Shown here piece after piece: positions 51,125 through 60,391 of a DNA stretch of 64,000 nucleotides; the first letter of the stretch is position 1, and each line of letters starts with the position of its first letter. Origin of the DNA: Aldehydirespirator sp965220345 (GTDB taxonomy: Bacteria > Actinomycetota > Acidimicrobiia > Acidimicrobiales > Aldehydirespiratoraceae); assembly GCA_965220345.1 (NCBI GenBank), contig OZ244822.1, positions 806,001-870,000 on the forward strand, in the 5' to 3' direction. Both the position numbers and the translations under genes were made by a program. The notes beneath the pieces were generated by a model. That model was not told the DNA's origin. It ran no database searches and saw nothing but the letters and a program-made list of their open reading frames with translations.

Positions 51125-52285
51125 TCAACCAGCTTTGGGAGCGAAAGCGTGCTTGTGGAGGTGGCGCGCGATCGCCAGAGCGAGCAAGGGTGGCACCGCG
51201 TTCCCGATCTGACGAGCGATCTCGATCTTGGTTCCCTCAAACAAGTACCAGTCTGGGAACGACTGCAGTCGAGCGGCCTCCCGATGGGAGATCACCCGAT
51301 CCGCTGTCGGATGCAGATACCGACCCTTTTCGGGTTTAAAGAACTCGGTTCGAATAGTCGTAGCGGGACGATCCCACCAGAGGCGTCCCATCACGTCTGT
51401 AGTGCCGGTCGGCTTGTTGGCCCAGCATGGCGGTGTGATGTCCGGGCGATTCCGCATCAGATCAAACCGGTTTCCGCCGGGTGGGATCGCTCTGTATCTC
51501 TCCAGAGACTCCGGTCGAGGTCGCCGTCCGAAGTGGAGGTGCTGACTCGTTTCTGTGTAGTAGGGATCCGTACCGCTGGTACTGAGCGGCAAGTCGCCAA
51601 TTGCCTCTTTCACAGTTATGTATGGATGTCTGCTGACCGACCTAGTCCCCCTAAGCGGTTCAGGCGGCCAGAGCAGATCGCCGTCATGGTCGCGGACGGC
51701 GATTAAGATCCCGCGATAACGAGTCTGAGGAACTCCATAATTCGCTGCGTTCAGCACACCAAACGCTGGCGTGTAGACATTGAGTTCCGAGTCTGTCTCC
51801 AGCAGGCGGAGCAGTGCGGCGAACTCGGCTGAGCGCTGGAACTCACGGACGTTCTCAATCACGAATGCCTTCGGACGAACCGTTCGCACAGCGTCGAGAA
51901 AATACTTCCACAGGCTGTTGAGCTGCGCCCGGCTCAAGTCGTCGCGATCCCGACCCAGCGGACTGAATCCCTGGCACGGCGGCCCACCAACGATCAAATC
52001 GGCCCTGGGATAATCAGGCACGCATTCAATGTCTCCGTTGAAGACCTCGCATCCGAAATTCCGGGCGAAGGTCGCCGCTGCGGATCTCTCATGCTCGACA
52101 GCGAACACGGGCGTGTAGCCCAAACCAGCGAGATGAAAGCCAAGACTGAGACCTCCTGCCCCGGCAAAGAGGTCAATACTGGTGATTGTCTTGGTCGCCA
52201 AATCCGCTGAATGCGAAGCATGCACACCAACGGTCGGGGGCGCATCACGCGCTGTCAACTGCTTGCTATCACTTAGCAGCGGCAT
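51125..52285 (-). CDS. DNA (cytosine-5-) methyltransferase, probably the surviving half of a NaeI-type R-M system
   Basis: 386 residues from ATG 52285, chosen for GGAGGG 4-5 bases before it. Motif I LFAGAGGLSLGFHLAGLG, motif IV GGPPCQGFSPLGRDR with the PCQ nucleophile, motif VI VIENVREF, motif VIII region TRYRGILIAVRD, and motif X ARQIGNAVPPLLALAIARHL. It methylates cytosine at C5; target unknown, though GCCGGC is suggested by its broken neighbour. All motifs are complete, so it should be active as an orphan. Confidence 0.92.
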   Translation of the reverse strand: MPLLSDSKQLTARDAPPTVGVHASHSADLATKTITSIDLFAGAGGLSLGFHLAGLGYTPVFAVEHERSAAATFARNFGCEVFNGDIECVPDYPRADLIVGGPPCQGFSPLGRDRDDLSRAQLNSLWKYFLDAVRTVRPKAFVIENVREFQRSAEFAALLRLLETDSELNVYTPAFGVLNAANYGVPQTRYRGILIAVRDHDGDLLWPPEPLRGTRSVSRHPYITVKEAIGDLPLSTSGTDPYYTETSQHLHFGRRPRPESLERYRAIPPGGNRFDLMRNRPDITPPCWANKPTGTTDVMGRLWWDRPATTIRTEFFKPEKGRYLHPTADRVISHREAARLQSFPDWYLFEGTKIEIARQIGNAVPPLLALAIARHLHKHAFAPKAG

Positions 52286-52470
52286 TATCCCTCCTGTATC
52301 CCTCATACATCCCGACTGTGGTGGATGTGGATGTGGTTACTGTGGTTGCGACATCATCTCAATCAGTGATACGACACTAACTCTAGGGTATGACAGCCCC
52401 GGTTTCTGACGCTAGATAGCTAGATGCTGGTGGGTGGGGGTGGGGGCGATCTGTGGTTGGGGTAGCCGGT

Positions 52471-52977
52471 TCAGCCGTGGCCACCGCGTTTGACACCTCC
52501 GTATTTCATGCGGGTGTCGCTCATTGAGGCAGAGCGAGCCTCGTCGTCGCGGATAGCGCCGTCAACTAGTTCGCCCACAAAAAGCGTGTGCGTTCCAAAG
52601 TCAATAGCTTGACGCACTTCGCAGTCCATCCAGGCAATCGCCTCATCAAACACAGGCGCTCCAGTGGTAGCGGATCGCACAACACGGTCGTTGAGGGTCC
52701 CGTCCACGTAGTTTGCAGGTTTAGAGAACTTGACGAACACGCGGGTGTCTTGCGAATCCCAAAGGTTGACCGTGAACGATCCCCCTTGCGAAATGAGTCG
52801 ATGCGTCACTGCCGTATTGTCTACGGCTACACCTATGAGCACTGGTTCCATCGACAGTTGCGTGATCCAACTAGCAGTCATACCGTTGCGTTCTTCGCCG
52901 CTGCGCGAGCCGATCAAAGCCAGAGCGTTAGGGATTTTCCAGGTGAGCCGGTTCACCAGCTGGTCATCAAGAGTCAT
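52471..52977 (-). CDS. Flavin reductase-like protein (FMN-binding, split barrel)
   Basis: 168 residues. NALALIGSRSGEERNGMTAS, WITQLSMEPVLIGVAVDNTA, HRLISQGGSFTVNLWDSQDT and ECEV-like text MDCEVRQAIDFGTHTLFVGE are the family's blocks. It reduces flavins for partner oxygenases, or binds FMN for other redox work. No partner is visible here. It is divergent from the DMT transporter. Confidence 0.85.
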   Translation of the reverse strand: MTLDDQLVNRLTWKIPNALALIGSRSGEERNGMTASWITQLSMEPVLIGVAVDNTAVTHRLISQGGSFTVNLWDSQDTRVFVKFSKPANYVDGTLNDRVVRSATTGAPVFDEAIAWMDCEVRQAIDFGTHTLFVGELVDGAIRDDEARSASMSDTRMKYGGVKRGGHG

Positions 52978-53000
52978 CGCAGCACCTTACTGGAGAGTTA

Positions 53001-53846
53001 ATGCGAGGCCGTGAACTGTCGCCGGAGCCGCTTTTCATGATCGGGGCAGTTTCGCAGTATTCGGGTGCAGCAGTAGCGGCTCTGCTGTTTGATTATCTGT
53101 CACCGGCAGGGGTGACCTGGCTGCGGGTTCTTGGTGCCGCTTTGGCAATCGTTGTGCTAAGGCGTTCATGGCGCAGACGCTGGAAAGCCCGTGAGCTGCA
53201 GCTAGCGGCGAGTTTCGGGGTGTCGCTGGCAGCTATGAACCTCTGCTTCTATCTGGCTCTAGAAAGGTTGCCGCTGGGTAACACCGTCGCTATTGAGTTC
53301 ATCGGGCCGGTAGTTGTGGCCGCAGTAACTGCACGAACTCTGCGGTCGGGGGCGGCTGTGGTGCTTGCAGCAGGCGGAGTGCTAGTGCTGGCTGGAGTTG
53401 AGGGCAGCGGCACTGTTGCAGGTGTCGGCTTCGCTCTGCTAGCCGGAGGCTTCTGGGCTGGTTACATCCTGCTCGGACATCGAGTCGCTCATGCCCGCGA
53501 CTCCATTGACGCTTTGGGAATCGGGATGCTGGCTGGTGCAGCAGCGATAAGCCCGTTTGGGGTGGGTGCGGTGGCTGAGGTGCTGGATGAGCCACTGGTG
53601 CTGGTGTTGGGGCTGGTCACAGGTCTATTGTCGAACGTGATCCCTTACCGGATCGATCAGTCGGTAATGCGCCGCATCAATCCGCATCGTTTCGCTTTGT
53701 TGCAGGCTCTGCTACCAGCGACAGCAGTGTTGGTGGGGCTGCTGGCATTGGCAGAGGTGCCGACCGCGGCTGAAGTTCTCGGAATCGGACTGGTGATCGC
53801 AGCCATCGCTGCTGGACGGCCAGAATCCAACAACAGCCGCGGCTAA
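53001..53846 (+). CDS. EamA/RhtA-type amino-acid exporter
   Basis: 281 residues, ten hydrophobic segments: VSLAAMNLCFYLALERLPLG followed by NTVAIEFIGPVVVAAVTART is the RhtA-like signature, and the second half repeats it with YRIDQSVMRRINPHRFALLQ. RhtA exports threonine and homoserine. It converges on asd-lysC, which make the homoserine precursor; the link is suggestive. GC-rich, no oddities. Confidence 0.85.
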   Translation: MRGRELSPEPLFMIGAVSQYSGAAVAALLFDYLSPAGVTWLRVLGAALAIVVLRRSWRRRWKARELQLAASFGVSLAAMNLCFYLALERLPLGNTVAIEFIGPVVVAAVTARTLRSGAAVVLAAGGVLVLAGVEGSGTVAGVGFALLAGGFWAGYILLGHRVAHARDSIDALGIGMLAGAAAISPFGVGAVAEVLDEPLVLVLGLVTGLLSNVIPYRIDQSVMRRINPHRFALLQALLPATAVLVGLLALAEVPTAAEVLGIGLVIAAIAAGRPESNNSRG

Positions 53847-53852
53847 TGGCGT

Positions 53853-54887
53853 TCAGGCTGTGAGCAAGCCGCGATTGACCATAACTTCAGCTATCTGCAC
53901 GGCGTTGAGTGCAGCCCCCTTACGGAGATTGTCCCCCGCAATAAACAGCGACAAGCCGTTGCGGCGGGTGGGGTCACAGCGAATCCGACCTACATAAGAC
54001 TTATCACCACCAGTGACTTTCAGTGGGGTCGGAACGTCCTGCAATGCTATTCCTGGGGCAGCCGCAAGCACTGAGGCTGCTTGCTCAAGGCTGATGGGGT
54101 GCTTGAAGGCTGCGCTGATCGAAAGGCAGTGACCACTATAAACCGGCACTCTTACACAGGTAGCCGCAACCGCTAGATCCTTGAGTTCTAGGATTTTGCG
54201 GCTTTCGTGGATGAGTTTCTGCTCTTCGTCTGTTTCGCTGCTGCCGTCATCAACTAGCGCGCCCGCCAGCGGTATCACATTGAAAGCAATCGGTTCGCTG
54301 AACTTGTCACCTGCCTGCAAACCAGCCGCTGCACCGTCATAAGCAAGCGACGGTGCTTCATCGCCAGCTTGCTGTATCTGTGAATGCAGTTCGTCAACGC
54401 CTGCCAGCCCGGCACCTGACACTGCCTGATACGTTGACACGACCATCGCCTCAAGCCCGGCTGCGGTGTCTAAGCATTTGAGCGGACTCATAGCCACCAT
54501 GGTGGTGCAGTTGGGGTTGGCGACGATCCCTTTGGGTATCGCATCCAAGGCATGAGGGTTGACTTCTGACACCACTAGCGGCACATCATCATCACGACGC
54601 CAGGCTGAGGAGTTGTCGATTACTACCGCTCCAGCAGCAGCAACTTTTTCAGCTAACGCCCTGCTAGTGGTGGCACCAGCCGACAACAAGCAGACATCCA
54701 AACCCGAGTAGTTGGCTGTGGCAGCATCTTCCACCACTACAGATCGATCACGCCAGTCAATGGTGAGTCCCGCGGAACGCTGAGACGCGAAAAACCTCAG
54801 TTCGTCTACCGGGAAGTTGCGCTCATCAAGCAGAGCACGCATCACCGCACCCACCTGACCGGTCGCACCAATGACACCTACTTTCAT
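53853..54887 (-). CDS. asd: Aspartate-semialdehyde dehydrogenase
   Basis: 344 residues from ATG 54887. NADP motif VGVIGATGQVGAVMRALLDE, catalytic Cys in VANPNCTTMVAMSPLK, and catalytic His in PVYSGHCLSISAAF. It reduces aspartyl phosphate to the semialdehyde for lysine, threonine, methionine and cell-wall DAP. It follows lysC on the same strand after 87 bases. Confidence 0.95.
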   Translation of the reverse strand: MKVGVIGATGQVGAVMRALLDERNFPVDELRFFASQRSAGLTIDWRDRSVVVEDAATANYSGLDVCLLSAGATTSRALAEKVAAAGAVVIDNSSAWRRDDDVPLVVSEVNPHALDAIPKGIVANPNCTTMVAMSPLKCLDTAAGLEAMVVSTYQAVSGAGLAGVDELHSQIQQAGDEAPSLAYDGAAAGLQAGDKFSEPIAFNVIPLAGALVDDGSSETDEEQKLIHESRKILELKDLAVAATCVRVPVYSGHCLSISAAFKHPISLEQAASVLAAAPGIALQDVPTPLKVTGGDKSYVGRIRCDPTRRNGLSLFIAGDNLRKGAALNAVQIAEVMVNRGLLTA

Positions 54888-54974
54888 AGCGACGCAGGCT
54901 AGCGGTGGCATCGCAGCAAGCTTTGCTGCGACACTGAGTCGATTAGCAGTGGTTCAGCAGTTGCCAGCAGTAGT

Positions 54975-56213
54975 TCAGTAGCCGATGGGGCGTTGCGCTG
55001 GTTCGACATCAAGTTCGAAAGCGCTATGCAACACCGCTACAGCCCGCTCAGCATCAGCGGCGCGCACCACACAAGAAATGCGGATCGCTGAAGTGGAGAT
55101 CATCTCAATGTTGATCCCTTCGTCTGCGAGAGTTTCAAACATTCGAGCTGCTACACCCGGGTTGGTTTGCATACCCGCACCGATCAGGCTCACCCGGGCA
55201 ATGTCGTCATCGGCGGTAACCGCGTTAACTCCCAGTTCGTTGATCAGTGCCTCAGCGACATCTCGCGACACTTGAGTCTGCGAGCAAGGCACCGTGAAGC
55301 TGATATCGGTAATGCCTTGCACCGACACGTTCTGCACGATCATGTCAACATTCACGTCATGCTCTGCCAGTGCCCGGAACAGTCGACCAGCCACTCCAGG
55401 CTTATCGGCGACCCCTGAGACGGTCATTTTGGCTTCGCCGGTGTTGTGAGTCACCGCAGAAATAACAGCTCGTTCCATAGTTGTTGCTCCCGTCACTTTC
55501 GTGCCCGGCATCCAACTAAAAGCAGATCTAACATGCAGTTCCACTTCATAGGTCCGAGCTAGTTCTACTGCCCGCATAGCTGGTTTGGGGCAGCCGCTAG
55601 CAGTCATTTCAAGCAGTTCATCAAACGAAACTTCATCCATGCGCCGCGCCTGGGGCACTATGCGAGGATCAGCGCTGAAGACCCCCGGCACGTCGGTGAA
55701 GATCTCGCAGTGATCAGCTTTTAGCGCATGCGCCAAAGCCACTGCTGTGGTGTCAGAGCCGCCACGACCAAAAAAAGTCACATCACCGGCATCCGACACG
55801 CCTTGCGAACCGCCAACCACCGGCACCAGACCAGCAGCTAAGGCATCTGTGATCCTTTTTGGGATGATCTCGACAATTTTGGCTTCGGTGTGCGATGAAT
55901 CGGTGTGAAAGCCTGCCTGGCTACCAGTGAAAGAAGCCGCAGGCACCCCTAGGTCGCTGATGGCCATCGCCATAAGCGCGCAAGCTTTGCGTTCTCCGCC
56001 GGTGATCAACATGTCGAGTTCGCGACCAGACGGTGCGGTGGCCACATCAGCAGCCATTCTCAGCAGTTCGTCGGTTTCACTGCCCATCGCCGACACCACC
56101 AGCACTACCTCGTCACCGGCACTGCGGCGACGCGCCACATGATCAGCCACCACACGAATGCGTTCGGGGCCTGCTACTGAAGTACCACCAAACTTTTCGA
56201 CTACTAAGGCCAC
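54975..56213 (-). CDS. lysC: Aspartate kinase
   Basis: 412 residues from GTG 56213. ALVVEKFGGTSVAGPERIRV is the kinase signature. GGERKACALMAMAISDLGVP and FTDVPGVFSADPRIVPQARR fit the catalytic core. The C-terminus has two ACT domains (GVAGRLFRALAEHDVNVDMI; GVAARMFETLADEGINIEMI), the sites of lysine/threonine feedback. Together with asd, the entry to aspartate-family amino acids. Confidence 0.95.
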   Translation of the reverse strand: MALVVEKFGGTSVAGPERIRVVADHVARRRSAGDEVVLVVSAMGSETDELLRMAADVATAPSGRELDMLITGGERKACALMAMAISDLGVPAASFTGSQAGFHTDSSHTEAKIVEIIPKRITDALAAGLVPVVGGSQGVSDAGDVTFFGRGGSDTTAVALAHALKADHCEIFTDVPGVFSADPRIVPQARRMDEVSFDELLEMTASGCPKPAMRAVELARTYEVELHVRSAFSWMPGTKVTGATTMERAVISAVTHNTGEAKMTVSGVADKPGVAGRLFRALAEHDVNVDMIVQNVSVQGITDISFTVPCSQTQVSRDVAEALINELGVNAVTADDDIARVSLIGAGMQTNPGVAARMFETLADEGINIEMISTSAIRISCVVRAADAERAVAVLHSAFELDVEPAQRPIGY

Positions 56214-56290
56214 AGTTCTTCAGGCTAGCGGGCTGCTCTAGACGGGCCGGACTGGGCTTTCAGTGGTGAACCGCAAAAACTTTGCTCAGG

Positions 56291-56686
56291 ATGACCACAA
56301 CGGCAGCCGTTTCGTGGCAATCTGTGGACGTGAGCCGGATACTTGCTGGCAAAGCCACCGACAAGACCGCTGGCGAGATTTCCAGCAATGCCAACGCCAG
56401 CGACAGCACAGATGAGATCGTGATTCGAGTGCCAGCGTCAACGGATTACTGTCGCCTAGCACAGGTCAGCGCAGCGTCAATTGCTCTACGCCAGAGAATG
56501 TCAAGCGCAGACATTGAAGAGTTGCGGGCTGCGGTAGTGCAAGCCAGTGAACTGCTAGCCGAGTCAACAGGTGAACATGGCGCAGTTATTGAGTTTGTCT
56601 TTAGAACTCATCAAGATTTTCTGGAGATGCAAGCGCACCGCAGCGACAAGGCCGAGCCACGCTTTAAGCGTCGCTTCAATCTCTGA
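56291..56686 (+). CDS. Minimal RsbW-like protein (HATPase_c_2 fold without ATP motifs)
   Basis: About 131 residues. EIVIRVPASTDYCRLAQVSA followed by EELRAAVVQASELLAE mirrors the N-terminal half of RsbW-type anti-sigma kinases (xxVPAxPxYxxxxRxxxxxxA; DLRLAVDEAxTN). The N-box Asn and the G1/G2 ATP loops are missing: the protein ends soon after the third strand (IEFVFRTHQDFLEM). It might be a non-kinase binding partner. Start choice (ATG 56291 or TTG 56282) is open. Confidence 0.5.
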   Translation: MTTTAAVSWQSVDVSRILAGKATDKTAGEISSNANASDSTDEIVIRVPASTDYCRLAQVSAASIALRQRMSSADIEELRAAVVQASELLAESTGEHGAVIEFVFRTHQDFLEMQAHRSDKAEPRFKRRFNL

Positions 56687-56713
56687 CCGCACAGCCAGCA
56701 AGCACAGCGTCCA

Positions 56714-56729
56714 GTCTCTCTCTCTCTCT
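56714..56729. repeat. CT dinucleotide run
   Basis: An eight-fold TC/CT run just downstream of the RsbW-like gene, followed by two ATCTCG motifs. Slippage-prone but intergenic. Confidence 0.7.
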
Positions 56730-56758
56730 GTCGATCTCGCTATCGATCTCGGATGACT

Positions 56759-58075
56759 TCAGGCCCAGAGGACCGAGACAGGCGCCGACCAGATTCGACG
56801 GTGCTGATCATCGTCTAGGAGATGCGGTGCCCGCTGGCCGGTGTGCAAAACAACTCCTGCAACAAAAGAGTCTCCGAGTTGCTTGCGTAGCCAAAGCAAC
56901 TGGCGCGCTTCGCTGCGGCCGCCATGCACACCTGCTTTGACTTCCACCGCAACAACGCCACGGATTCCGCCGTCAAGCACGAAATCCACCTCGCGGTCGT
57001 TGCGTCGAAGGTGTGCAAGCTTGTACGGCACGGCTGAAGCTAAAACCATCGCCCGCAGTTGAGCCGCGACGAAAGTCTCCAACAGGCGCCCGCGAAGGTC
57101 GCTGCTGTGCAAGATCGTTGTGGCATCAGCGTTCCAAGCCGCAGCTAAAAGCCCACCATCAATCAGCAAACGCTTGGGTGCCCGTCTCAAATGGCTGATT
57201 CGATTGTGGTGATACGACGGAGCATCAGCTACAAGGTATGTGCGCGCCAGCAGACCTAAATAGGCATCGCCAGTGTTGCGGGAAATGCCAACATCGTCAC
57301 AGATGCGCTGCAGCGGCACCACACCCCCAGAATGCAATGCGTAACAAGCCATGAAGTCGGCAAGCTTCGAGCGGTCGTGGCGGCCCACAAGACTGTCAAC
57401 ATTGACAGTGGCATCAATCCTGTTGCGCAGACGCGCGGCCCGAGCATCGGAGTCGGCCTCGTTCATAGTGTTGGGGTAACCGCTTTGCATGGCGATGTCG
57501 ACGTAGTCCACAATGCTTAAATCGGTGTCGCTAGTCTCTAAATCCTGGTTATTGAAGAGCCGTTCAGCCATCGGGTTACTAAGAGCGCCGCGCCGCTCAG
57601 CCACGCTGAGCGGAAACATGTTGATGGCCTCAACACGCCCGGTGAGCGGCATCTGCTGGCGATTGTCACCCCGTATAGAACCGGTGATGATGAACTGGCC
57701 CGGCTGGGTGGAGGCATCTACGTGAGCTTTGACTGCCCAAAGCACCTCGGGCACTTCCTGCCATTCGTCGATCAGCAGCGGCATTCGTCGTCCTCGCAGA
57801 AGAGCGCGTGGATCTTCACGAACCAGTGAAGCGACACCAGGTTCCTGCATCGCCAGCACCGAACCCGCCTGCTGTAGCGCAGTAGTGGTCTTGCCAACCC
57901 CACGGGGACCGCGCAATTCCACAGCCGCCGAACGCGACAACGCTTTGTCAATAACACTGTCGACCAGCCTGGGAACATAGATCTCTGTGCCTCCAGGTGC
58001 TGCTGATGTGAGCACAGGAAGATCGTCAGGCAACCTGCCTGCGGTGTGCAGCGGCCCAGAATCAGACATCGACAC
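56759..58075 (-). CDS. AAA ATPase with DUF4143 domain
   Basis: 438 residues. AVELRGPRGVGKTTTALQQA is Walker A; RMPLLIDEWQEVPEVLWAVK is Walker B with the DEWQ variant; QFIITGSIRGDNRQQMPLTG is sensor 1, then VEAINMFPLSVAERRG. The DUF4143 half contains REVDFVLDGGIRGVVAVEVK, a PD-(D/E)xK-like motif. Function of this large family is not established; some act in mobile or defence settings. Three direct repeats lie upstream (58138-58198). ATG 58075 or 58069. Confidence 0.9.
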   Translation of the reverse strand: MSMSDSGPLHTAGRLPDDLPVLTSAAPGGTEIYVPRLVDSVIDKALSRSAAVELRGPRGVGKTTTALQQAGSVLAMQEPGVASLVREDPRALLRGRRMPLLIDEWQEVPEVLWAVKAHVDASTQPGQFIITGSIRGDNRQQMPLTGRVEAINMFPLSVAERRGALSNPMAERLFNNQDLETSDTDLSIVDYVDIAMQSGYPNTMNEADSDARAARLRNRIDATVNVDSLVGRHDRSKLADFMACYALHSGGVVPLQRICDDVGISRNTGDAYLGLLARTYLVADAPSYHHNRISHLRRAPKRLLIDGGLLAAAWNADATTILHSSDLRGRLLETFVAAQLRAMVLASAVPYKLAHLRRNDREVDFVLDGGIRGVVAVEVKAGVHGGRSEARQLLWLRKQLGDSFVAGVVLHTGQRAPHLLDDDQHRRIWSAPVSVLWA

Positions 58076-58137
58076 TTTTCTCCAGCCGGGTCACAGCAAG
58101 CCTCGCATTAGCAGCCCAGTCACGTCAATAACCATAG

Positions 58138-58198
58138 CTTGCGCGTTTTGAAAGCAATAACTTGCGCGTTTTGAAGCACTCAACCTGCGCGATTTGTC
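58138..58198. repeat. Three phased direct repeats upstream of the DUF4143 ATPase
   Basis: CTTGCGCGTTTTGAA at 58138-58152 and 58161-58175 (identical), and CCTGCGCGATTTGTC at 58184-58198, a 23-base period. The regular period, just over two helical turns, and the place 60 bases before the ATPase start suggest operator sites. Confidence 0.8.
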
Positions 58199-58373
58199 AT
58201 AGAAATTGCGCATGCCACTGCTGTACCGTAGACCTGCACCGCACACCTCTTCACATGTCAGTTCACATCAGTTCACGCATCGGGCTCAGATGGCCTGTGG
58301 CTGCACGCCCACAACACGCTCTCACGCCAAACGAACCCACACCGCCGAGATAGCCGCGTTCTGCTGACACGAG

Positions 58374-58444
58374 AGCGGATGACGAGAATCGAACTCGCAT
58401 TCTCAGCTTGGGAAGCTGATGTTCTACCATTGAACTACACCCGC
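58374..58444 (-). tRNA. tRNA-Gly (CCC anticodon)
   Basis: 71 bases on the minus strand. Acceptor GCGGGTG pairs with CATCCGC (one G-T pair). Anticodon stem TCAGC/GCTGA encloses TTCCCAA, anticodon CCC. T arm CGAGTTCGATTCTCG. CCA is not encoded. Confidence 0.95.
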
Positions 58445-58547
58445 GAAGGCTCCCGAGGTTAGCAGCGACAAATCAGCGTCAATAGCTACCCACAGTTAGA
58501 TCGTAAACGCCGCCGCTACGCCACTATGCAATGCCGCTGCTATGCCG

Positions 58548-59327
58548 CTAGTTGTATCGCACAAACACTGGATGATCGGTGCCAGAGCGCTGCGGATCGA
58601 AGCAGTAACCAAGCCCGTCAAAGTTGTTCAAACCTCGTAGCGACTTGACCCGGTTGCGGATAATCCAGCCCGCCATCGCTCCCCGAGCACGCTTAGCGAA
58701 GAAAGAGATCATCTTCGGGTCTTTGCCGTCGCTGCTATCCAAGAAGGCTGGAGTTACCAAACGCCCCTTGAGCCGGGCAGGATCAACCGAGCGAAAATAC
58801 TCCTGCGATGCCAAGTTCACCACCACTGCTGGTCCGGGACTGGCAGCCAGATCCTCGTTAAGCACCGCGGTAATGCGCTCACCCCAATAGTCATAAAGGT
58901 CATCGCCACGCTCAGTAACAAGCTTGGAGCCCATCTCTAGCCGGTAAGGCTGCATTAGATCCAACGGCCTCAGCACCCCGTACAACCCCGACAGAATACG
59001 CAGCACTTTCTGTGCATGGGTGTAGTCACGTTCATCAAACGTGGCTGCAGCGTCCATCCCTTGATAAACATCGCCCGCAAACGCCAACAGAGCGGGCCGG
59101 GCATCGTGAGGGGTGAACGGTGCCTCCCAGTCGGCGTAACGCTCAAAGTTGAGTTCAGCCAACTCCGCCGAAATGTTCATCAGCTTGGAGAGTTCCTCAG
59201 GCGATTTTTGTCGCATCGTCTCTACCAGCGGCTCAGCATCATCAAGCATTCGTGGCTGGGAATGCTTGCGGGTGGGCAGCTTGGAGCTGTAATCGAGCGC
59301 TTTGGCTGGCGAGACAACAATCAGCAT
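58548..59327 (-). CDS. yaaA: Peroxide stress protein YaaA (UPF0246/DUF328)
   Basis: 259 residues. MLIVVSPAKALDYSS, the family's fixed start, RILSGLYGVLRPLDLMQPYR, VVNLASQEYFRSVD and ISFFAKRARGAMAGWIIRNR are all present. YaaA lowers free iron damage during peroxide stress in E. coli and carries a cantaloupe fold that binds DNA. Convergent partner: tRNA-Gly lies downstream. Divergent dcd follows upstream at 59500. Confidence 0.93.
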   Translation of the reverse strand: MLIVVSPAKALDYSSKLPTRKHSQPRMLDDAEPLVETMRQKSPEELSKLMNISAELAELNFERYADWEAPFTPHDARPALLAFAGDVYQGMDAAATFDERDYTHAQKVLRILSGLYGVLRPLDLMQPYRLEMGSKLVTERGDDLYDYWGERITAVLNEDLAASPGPAVVVNLASQEYFRSVDPARLKGRLVTPAFLDSSDGKDPKMISFFAKRARGAMAGWIIRNRVKSLRGLNNFDGLGYCFDPQRSGTDHPVFVRYN

Positions 59328-59499
59328 CAGCCGGTCAAGCTACAAAGAGCCGCGGAACTCCACGCCCAAAAACGCTAACCTGCGCCTCGGCAAACTTCAG
59401 CGACAACACCGGCAGAACATCTGGTGGGATTGGGCACCAAAGCGCAGTCCAAGAAAGAGTGGCTCAGAACCCCGTGGCCGAGATGCTTAGCATACAGCG

Positions 59500-60063
59500 G
59501 TGATCCTTTCAGATCGAACCATTCGTGAGGCGTTGGCCAAGGGGCGCATCGTGATCGACCCGCTCGACGATCAAGCAATACAGCCGTCGTCGGTGGATCT
59601 GCGTCTCGGTAACAGCTTCCGAGTGTTCCGCAACCACACTCTGAGCCACATTGACGTGAAGCGTGACCTGTCGGAGCTGACCACTCTTGTGGATGCCCAA
59701 GCCGACGATCCGTTCATTTTGCATCCAGGTGAATTCGTTCTGGGTGCCACATTGGAGCGAGTGGCCCTAGGCGATGATCTGGTGGCTCGCCTGGAAGGCA
59801 AATCTTCGCTGGGGCGCCTCGGGTTGCTAATCCATTCGACCGCTGGTTTCGTGGATCCCGGCTTTGACGGGCAGCTCACTCTGGAGTTGTCGAACGTAGC
59901 GAACCTGCCGATCACGCTTTATCCGGGTATGCGGATCGGGCAGATCAGCTTCCAGCAGATGACCACCGCAGCCGATGCCCCCTACGGGTCAACCATCCTG
60001 GGATCGAAGTATCACGGCCAGCGTGGCCCGGTGCCGTCTCGCTATTGGGAGAACTTCAAATAG
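59500..60063 (+). CDS. dcd: dCTP deaminase
   Basis: 187 residues from GTG 59500. ILSDRTIREALAKGRIVIDP, IQPSSVDLRLGNSFRVFRNH, RLEGKSSLGRLGLLIHSTAG and FVDPGFDGQLTLELSN with the catalytic Glu match actinobacterial Dcd, some of which also hydrolyse dUTP. It makes dUMP precursor for thymidylate. TAGCAT six bases before GTG may be a -10 box. Confidence 0.93.
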   Translation: MILSDRTIREALAKGRIVIDPLDDQAIQPSSVDLRLGNSFRVFRNHTLSHIDVKRDLSELTTLVDAQADDPFILHPGEFVLGATLERVALGDDLVARLEGKSSLGRLGLLIHSTAGFVDPGFDGQLTLELSNVANLPITLYPGMRIGQISFQQMTTAADAPYGSTILGSKYHGQRGPVPSRYWENFK

Positions 60064-60085
60064 CTTCGCGTCTATCCTCTGAGTC

Positions 60086-60367
60086 ATGCCAAGACCTACT
60101 AAGCGACGTGTGCCCGCAGGCCGAGTAACAGCCAAAGGCACTCGACCCGATAACTATCAGCCTGACCGGCAGACCCACACCGGTTTCGATGAGCGAGGCC
60201 CGAGCCCGATCTGGGTTCCAATCTTGATGTTCGGCCTGCTGGGGCTGGGCACAGCCACGATCATCATCAACTACATGGGTGTCTTCTGGGACACATCTAA
60301 TGTGGTTCTTTTGGTGGGACTGGCGTTCATACTTGCTGGGATCATCTCGGCAACTCAGTTTCGCTAG
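60086..60367 (+). CDS. crgA: Cell division protein CrgA
   Basis: 93 residues. A basic cytoplasmic N-terminus (RPTKRRVPAGRVTAKGTRPD), then two membrane helices (WVPILMFGLLGLGTATIIIN; LLVGLAFILAGIISATQF) with NYMGVFWDTSN between. CrgA recruits PBPs and septal proteins in actinobacteria. It directly follows dcd. Confidence 0.9.
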   Translation: MPRPTKRRVPAGRVTAKGTRPDNYQPDRQTHTGFDERGPSPIWVPILMFGLLGLGTATIIINYMGVFWDTSNVVLLVGLAFILAGIISATQFR

Positions 60368-60391
60368 CTGGAACCATCGGTGGAGTCCGCC

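Noticed and set aside
53299..53595. Minus-strand His/Pro-rich ORF inside the exporter gene
   Set aside because: It is the complement of hydrophobic codons in a clear transporter and has biased composition.
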